Source of the DNA: an uncultured Solobacterium sp.
GTDB taxonomy: Bacteria; Bacillota_I; Bacilli_A; Erysipelotrichales; Erysipelotrichaceae
Assembly: GCA_937895985.1 (NCBI GenBank)
Contig: CALBKL010000202.1
Coordinates: 1 to 8,896, forward strand
Direction of reading: 5' to 3'
DNA length: 8,896 bases
The notes beneath the pieces were generated by a model. That model was not told the origin of the DNA and ran no database searches. It was given only the letters and a program-made list of their open reading frames with translations. The translations under genes and the position numbers were made by a program. Positions 6,112 to 8,896 of the stretch are shown here, in pieces. How positions within the stretch are numbered: the first letter of the stretch is position 1; each line of letters begins with the position of its first letter.

Positions 6112-7485
6112 ATGACATTTTTCCCCGATGATATAACTTTATTGAAGATAGGGAATTTCCGCATTCCAACATATCTCGTGGCAGCGCTATTCGCTGTAAT
6201 TGTAGTATTTATATTCTTATTAAAAGAAAACAAGAAACATGGTTATAAACGTATCGTAGCAGTTGAATTATTCTTGTTCTGCGCTGCTGGTGGCTTTATC
6301 TTTAGCCGTTTATTCTGGGTACTAGGTAATCTTTCTGAGTATATGAAATATACGCCATACATCTTCTTGATTACTGACGGAGGCTATGATGCGACAGGTG
6401 GATTGATTGGTGTAGCGTTAGGCACATGGGTTTATACACGCGAACACTATATGAGTTGGCGCCGTGCACTCGATATGACGGCACCGCTTGCGATGTTGAT
6501 GATTACGATTACAAGAATAGGTCGAGCAATATCCGCACATACATTATGGTTTGTAATCGTACTAGACTTTATTGGTTTCTTGATTATTTGGTTTGAAATT
6601 CACCGTTATCGTGACGGCAGAAGACGTGGTGAAACAGCAGCTACTACATTTATGTGGTTTGGCTTAATTTCATTCTTATCTACTGTATTCAAATGGGATG
6701 TACGTGGTACACATGATGTCGTTATGGCAGGTCTTTGTGTAGTGGTTGCCTTACTTGGTTATATCTATCTCCATACACATCCATTAGATAAGCCAGTTAT
6801 CTTATTTGACTTAGATGGAACACTGATGGATAGCCGTCGTATGGTATTGTTGTGCTTTGGCTATTTCTTCAAAAAATACAGCAACATTAAAAACTTTACG
6901 ATTGATAAACAAAGAAAGGTATTCATTCAGCCTCTACGTACTTCCTTTAAGGAATTCTTCCCTGAGCAGGATGATGCCAAGTTAGCTGAAGAATACCGTA
7001 CATACCAAGGATCATTCTCATGGTCCAATGACGTAACACTATTTCCACATACAGAAGAGGTTTTACATGACTTGTGGGAAGATGGTTATAAGTTAGGTAT
7101 TGTGTCTTCACGTTTAACAGAATCTTGTGATTCATGGCTAAGACAGTTTAAGTTATCTTATTTCGATGTGGTAGTTGGCCGTGATCAGTACAATAAGGCA
7201 AAGCCATCTCCTGCAGGTATCCTATATGCATGTAAGAGATTAAAAGCAGGTCATGATAACTGTATCTACATCGGTGATAGTAAGTCAGATATCTTAGCAG
7301 CCAAGGTAGCTGGATGTTATGCGATTGGTTTCTATCCAAAGCGTAATGATCCAACAGCAGATGAACGTGACAAGTTAAAACTTGGAGAATTAGAATCTGC
7401 ACAACCAAATGCAATTATCGGAGATTTATCTGAATTAAAAGAGATCTTAAAAGAAACACACGGTTGGACTTACGAAAAGTTATAA
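6112..7485 (+). CDS. Fusion of a degenerate Lgt-like membrane domain and a PpaX-like HAD phosphatase
   Basis: Residues 1 to ~220 are polytopic and resemble Lgt, the prolipoprotein diacylglyceryl transferase: GNFRIPTYLV start, TGGLIGV near 95-101, TRIGR at 134-138. Lgt's catalytic landmarks are changed, however. The HGGLIG His is Thr95, and the GRxGNFxNxE signature reads RIGRAISAH, without its Asn and Glu. The loop after it is shortened. Residues ~227-457 form a complete HAD hydrolase: DLDGT (nucleophile Asp233, Asp235), VSS (Ser332), KPSP (Lys364), GDSKSD (Asp389, Asp393). It best resembles PpaX, the pyrophosphatase that removes the pyrophosphate made by HprK. In Bacillus, hprK, lgt and ppaX are separate operon genes. 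Here the continuous frame suggests a membrane-tethered phosphatase. ATG 6112 sits 8 bases after AGGA (6100-6103). ATG 6103, overlapping the hprK stop, is possible but poorly spaced. Confidence 0.88.
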   Translation: MTFFPDDITLLKIGNFRIPTYLVAALFAVIVVFIFLLKENKKHGYKRIVAVELFLFCAAGGFIFSRLFWVLGNLSEYMKYTPYIFLITDGGYDATGGLIGVALGTWVYTREHYMSWRRALDMTAPLAMLMITITRIGRAISAHTLWFVIVLDFIGFLIIWFEIHRYRDGRRRGETAATTFMWFGLISFLSTVFKWDVRGTHDVVMAGLCVVVALLGYIYLHTHPLDKPVILFDLDGTLMDSRRMVLLCFGYFFKKYSNIKNFTIDKQRKVFIQPLRTSFKEFFPEQDDAKLAEEYRTYQGSFSWSNDVTLFPHTEEVLHDLWEDGYKLGIVSSRLTESCDSWLRQFKLSYFDVVVGRDQYNKAKPSPAGILYACKRLKAGHDNCIYIGDSKSDILAAKVAGCYAIGFYPKRNDPTADERDKLKLGELESAQPNAIIGDLSELKEILKETHGWTYEKL

Positions 7486-7492
7486 AAAATAT

Positions 7493-7526
7493 ACCAAGTC
7501 GGATGAATAATCTGGCTTGGTTTTTT
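7493..7526 (+). terminator. Rho-independent terminator of the hprK operon
   Basis: The 12-pair stem has arms 7493-7504 (ACCAAGTCGGAT) and 7510-7521 (ATCTGGCTTGGT). It includes two G-T wobbles and a 5-base loop, and a run of six T follows (7521-7526). It starts 8 bases past the stop of the fusion gene and ends the hprK transcript. Confidence 0.9.
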
Positions 7527-7568
7527 GTATCTGTTGTTATACTTTCCCTAAAGATGGTTGATAGAAAA

Positions 7569-7577
7569 TGATATAAT
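7569..7577 (+). promoter_or_regulatory. Candidate extended -10 promoter upstream of the XRE gene
   Basis: TGATATAAT contains a perfect TATAAT (7572-7577) and the TGn extension (7569-7570). No good -35 is present at 17 bases. It would give a leader of about 130 bases before the ATG at 7712. A second, weaker option is TTGTGA (7648-7653) with GATAAT (7672-7677) at 18-base spacing, nearer the gene. Confidence 0.45.
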
Positions 7578-7615
7578 TTGAATAAAGAATAGCCATCTCA
7601 AAATTTAAAAGATAA

Positions 7616-7643
7616 ATGTAAACATATGTTGCGTATATGTAAA
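7616..7643. promoter_or_regulatory. Direct-repeat and dyad cluster upstream of the XRE gene (operator candidate)
   Basis: ATGTAAA occurs at 7616-7622 and 7637-7643, exactly 21 bases (two helical turns) apart. Between and overlapping them is an inverted repeat ACATAT (7622-7627) and ATATGT (7635-7640). It lies between the two candidate promoters of the XRE gene, a natural place for the encoded DNA-binding protein to regulate itself. This is inference from position and symmetry only. Confidence 0.3.
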
Positions 7644-7711
7644 GTTCTTGTGATGGAAGTAAACTAATAAGGATAATAGAATGAAGTTGTAATGAGAGGG
7701 GAGAATCACAA

Positions 7712-8308
7712 ATGAACATCTCAGAAAAGATTAGAACCCTACGTAAGTCAAAGGGAATGTCTCAAGAAGAACTAGCAGGGCAAGTTAATATATCTCGCCA
7801 AGCGGTTTCACGTTGGGAAAATGGTACAGCTTTACCAGACGCAGATAATATTGTTCAACTAAGTAAGCTGTTTGGTGTCACAACAGACTATCTTTTAATG
7901 GATTCTTATGAAAGCGATGAAGATTCACCAAAGATAAAAGAGAACAATAAAATACTGCATGCAAATTTAACTCGTCTTGCAATTATTTTTCAGGCCGCCT
8001 TTTTGAATGCATGCATATATCCATGGGGAGATTCTAATACAATCGTGTTAGAGATGGTTATAAAATTATTCCCACTACTTGCATGTTCAATATGGATGGC
8101 AAGTAATCATCGATATGAAAAAGATTTGAAACAACGAGCGAAGAATACGAAGATTGAATCATTGTATTGTTTAATACAATCTGTTGTGGCTGTTTTGGGT
8201 TATACATTACATATAGGTGTTTGGTCTACATTAATGATAATTATAGATGTGGGTATATACATCTTTGTTATAAATCCTAAGTATATGAATCGTAAATTAA
8301 CACGATAA
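7712..8308 (+). CDS. XRE-family helix-turn-helix protein with C-terminal membrane domain
   Basis: Residues 1-62 are a Cro/C1-type (XRE) DNA-binding domain: IRTLRKSKGMSQEELAGQ, then the recognition region VNISRQAVSRWENG and DNIVQLSKLFGVTTDYLL. A short acidic linker (65-80) leads to about four hydrophobic segments (86-103, 112-130, 151-169, 171-188), with a basic cytoplasmic loop (133-147). The protein is thus a predicted membrane-bound transcription factor of 198 residues. This is a common Firmicutes design whose membrane ligands are mostly unknown. The ATG follows GGGGAG (7698-7703) by 8 bases. The next gene begins about 40 bases after the stop without a terminator, so the two probably form one transcript, and the downstream metallopeptidase is a candidate partner. 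Targets are unknown. A dyad upstream could be its own operator. Confidence 0.9.
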   Translation: MNISEKIRTLRKSKGMSQEELAGQVNISRQAVSRWENGTALPDADNIVQLSKLFGVTTDYLLMDSYESDEDSPKIKENNKILHANLTRLAIIFQAAFLNACIYPWGDSNTIVLEMVIKLFPLLACSIWMASNHRYEKDLKQRAKNTKIESLYCLIQSVVAVLGYTLHIGVWSTLMIIIDVGIYIFVINPKYMNRKLTR

Positions 8309-8348
8309 TTTTATAGGTGATACGAGCACCCGAGAAGGAATGATAGAA

Positions 8349-8885
8349 ATGTTTCAGTACAAAAAATATTTTGATGAATATTGTGAAGAAAACAAACTTT
8401 CACTATCACTATCTTATACAATGCCATGTGGATATGAAACGGCATATGGTACATTTGATTTGAACTCACTAACGGTCTTTATAAATAAAAATCTATTAAA
8501 AGATAGAGAAGAGTTTGAACAAGCATTCTATCTATTTCATGAATTACGACATGCATTACAATATACCAATCCCCAATCATTTAACAATATTATTAATGAA
8601 AGCTTATCGTATATCATTATGTACGATGGCACGTGCTATAAAAAAGTTGGAGACAAATATTATAAATATAAAATTAATGGTGATGAGGAATTCCTGAAGA
8701 ATTTGTATATAAACCAGCCATATGAGATGGATGCGAACGAATTTGCATATAAGAAAGTATGCGAAGTAATGGGATTCTCAAAAGAACTAGAATATCTTTA
8801 TCGTAGATGGATGCCAAAGCGTCGAATTTCAAATGAAACATATAGATTAATATATAAAGAAATTGATAAAAGTATAAAAGAATAA
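8349..8885 (+). CDS. Zincin-like metallopeptidase with HELRH motif (possibly ImmA/IrrE-like)
   Basis: The 178-residue soluble protein has no signal peptide or membrane helix. FYLFHELRHALQY carries the zincin motif HExxH (His64, Glu65, His68). A second acidic motif, PYEMDANEFAYKKV (124-137), lies on a predicted helix. It is where ImmA/IrrE-type peptidases supply the third zinc ligand (Glu126 or Asp128 here). Such enzymes often sit beside XRE repressors and cleave them, as ImmA does ImmR, and here the neighbour 40 bases upstream is an XRE protein. I cannot prove the family: the rest of the protein is Lys, Tyr and Glu-rich and unfamiliar. ATG 8340 abuts the ribosome site AGAAGGA (8333-8339) with no spacer, whereas ATG 8349 has 9 bases, so I chose it. 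The gene is more AT-rich than hprK, consistent with accessory DNA. The final 11 bases of the window hold nothing recognisable. Confidence 0.78.
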   Translation: MFQYKKYFDEYCEENKLSLSLSYTMPCGYETAYGTFDLNSLTVFINKNLLKDREEFEQAFYLFHELRHALQYTNPQSFNNIINESLSYIIMYDGTCYKKVGDKYYKYKINGDEEFLKNLYINQPYEMDANEFAYKKVCEVMGFSKELEYLYRRWMPKRRISNETYRLIYKEIDKSIKE

Positions 8886-8896
8886 TACTCTCAAGT

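Noticed and set aside
7148..7414. 88-codon minus-strand frame within the HAD domain
   Set aside because: It lies opposite conserved HAD motifs and has a His/Leu/Tyr-rich composition typical of antisense shadows.
562..7598. Recurring GCCATC(CTTT) motif at 579, 3085, 4851 and 7592
   Set aside because: One copy is a terminator arm, one includes a ribosome site, and the rest are short. It is too little to call a repeat family.
8316..8330. GGTG/CACC hairpin between the XRE and peptidase genes as a terminator
   Set aside because: It has only four base pairs and no T-run, so read-through into the peptidase gene is expected.

Overview
The window looks like a contig end from a low-GC Gram-positive bacterium (Firmicutes). 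AT-rich codons, strong AGGAGG-type ribosome sites, a Gram-positive HPr kinase/phosphorylase (hprK) followed by an Lgt-like and PpaX-like reading frame, and a surface protein with a sortase-type C-terminus all point that way. The TPNTAD-like sorting motif and the fused gene behind hprK would suit an Erysipelotrichia-like lineage, but that placement is inference. The first 49 bases are not genomic: they are an untrimmed Illumina Nextera i5 adapter with its index and transposon end.

Layout. 50-557 (+) is the C-terminal part of an ABC exporter ATPase cut by the contig end. A hairpin at 560-590 separates it from a convergent two-gene operon on the minus strand: a membrane-anchored SGNH-hydrolase-like protein (2119-3045) overlapping by ATGA with an MBOAT O-acyltransferase (608-2122). 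Such pairs move acyl groups across the membrane onto extracellular polymers. Upstream on the same strand, with its own terminator and promoter, is a 543-residue secreted protein with a signal peptide, proline-rich stalk and candidate cell-wall sorting signal (3207-4838).

A 327-base AT-rich divergent control region (4839-5165) follows, with an extended -10 promoter facing each way and two palindromes, one lying inside the hprK promoter. Rightward are hprK (5166-6110) and, one base after its stop, a 457-residue fusion (6112-7485): an Lgt-fold membrane domain that appears to have lost its catalytic signature, joined to a complete HAD phosphatase domain resembling PpaX. In Bacillus, hprK, lgt and ppaX are separate genes of one operon, and PpaX hydrolyses the pyrophosphate released when HprK dephosphorylates Ser-P-HPr. 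Here two of them appear merged into a membrane-bound protein. The HprK also carries Ser where the family has an active-site His. A strong terminator closes this operon.

The right end (7527-8896) holds a separate two-gene unit: an XRE helix-turn-helix protein with four predicted membrane segments, and an HELRH zincin-like metallopeptidase. The arrangement recalls repressor/protease pairs such as ImmR/ImmA. A dyad with 21-bp-spaced direct repeats lies upstream and may be its operator.
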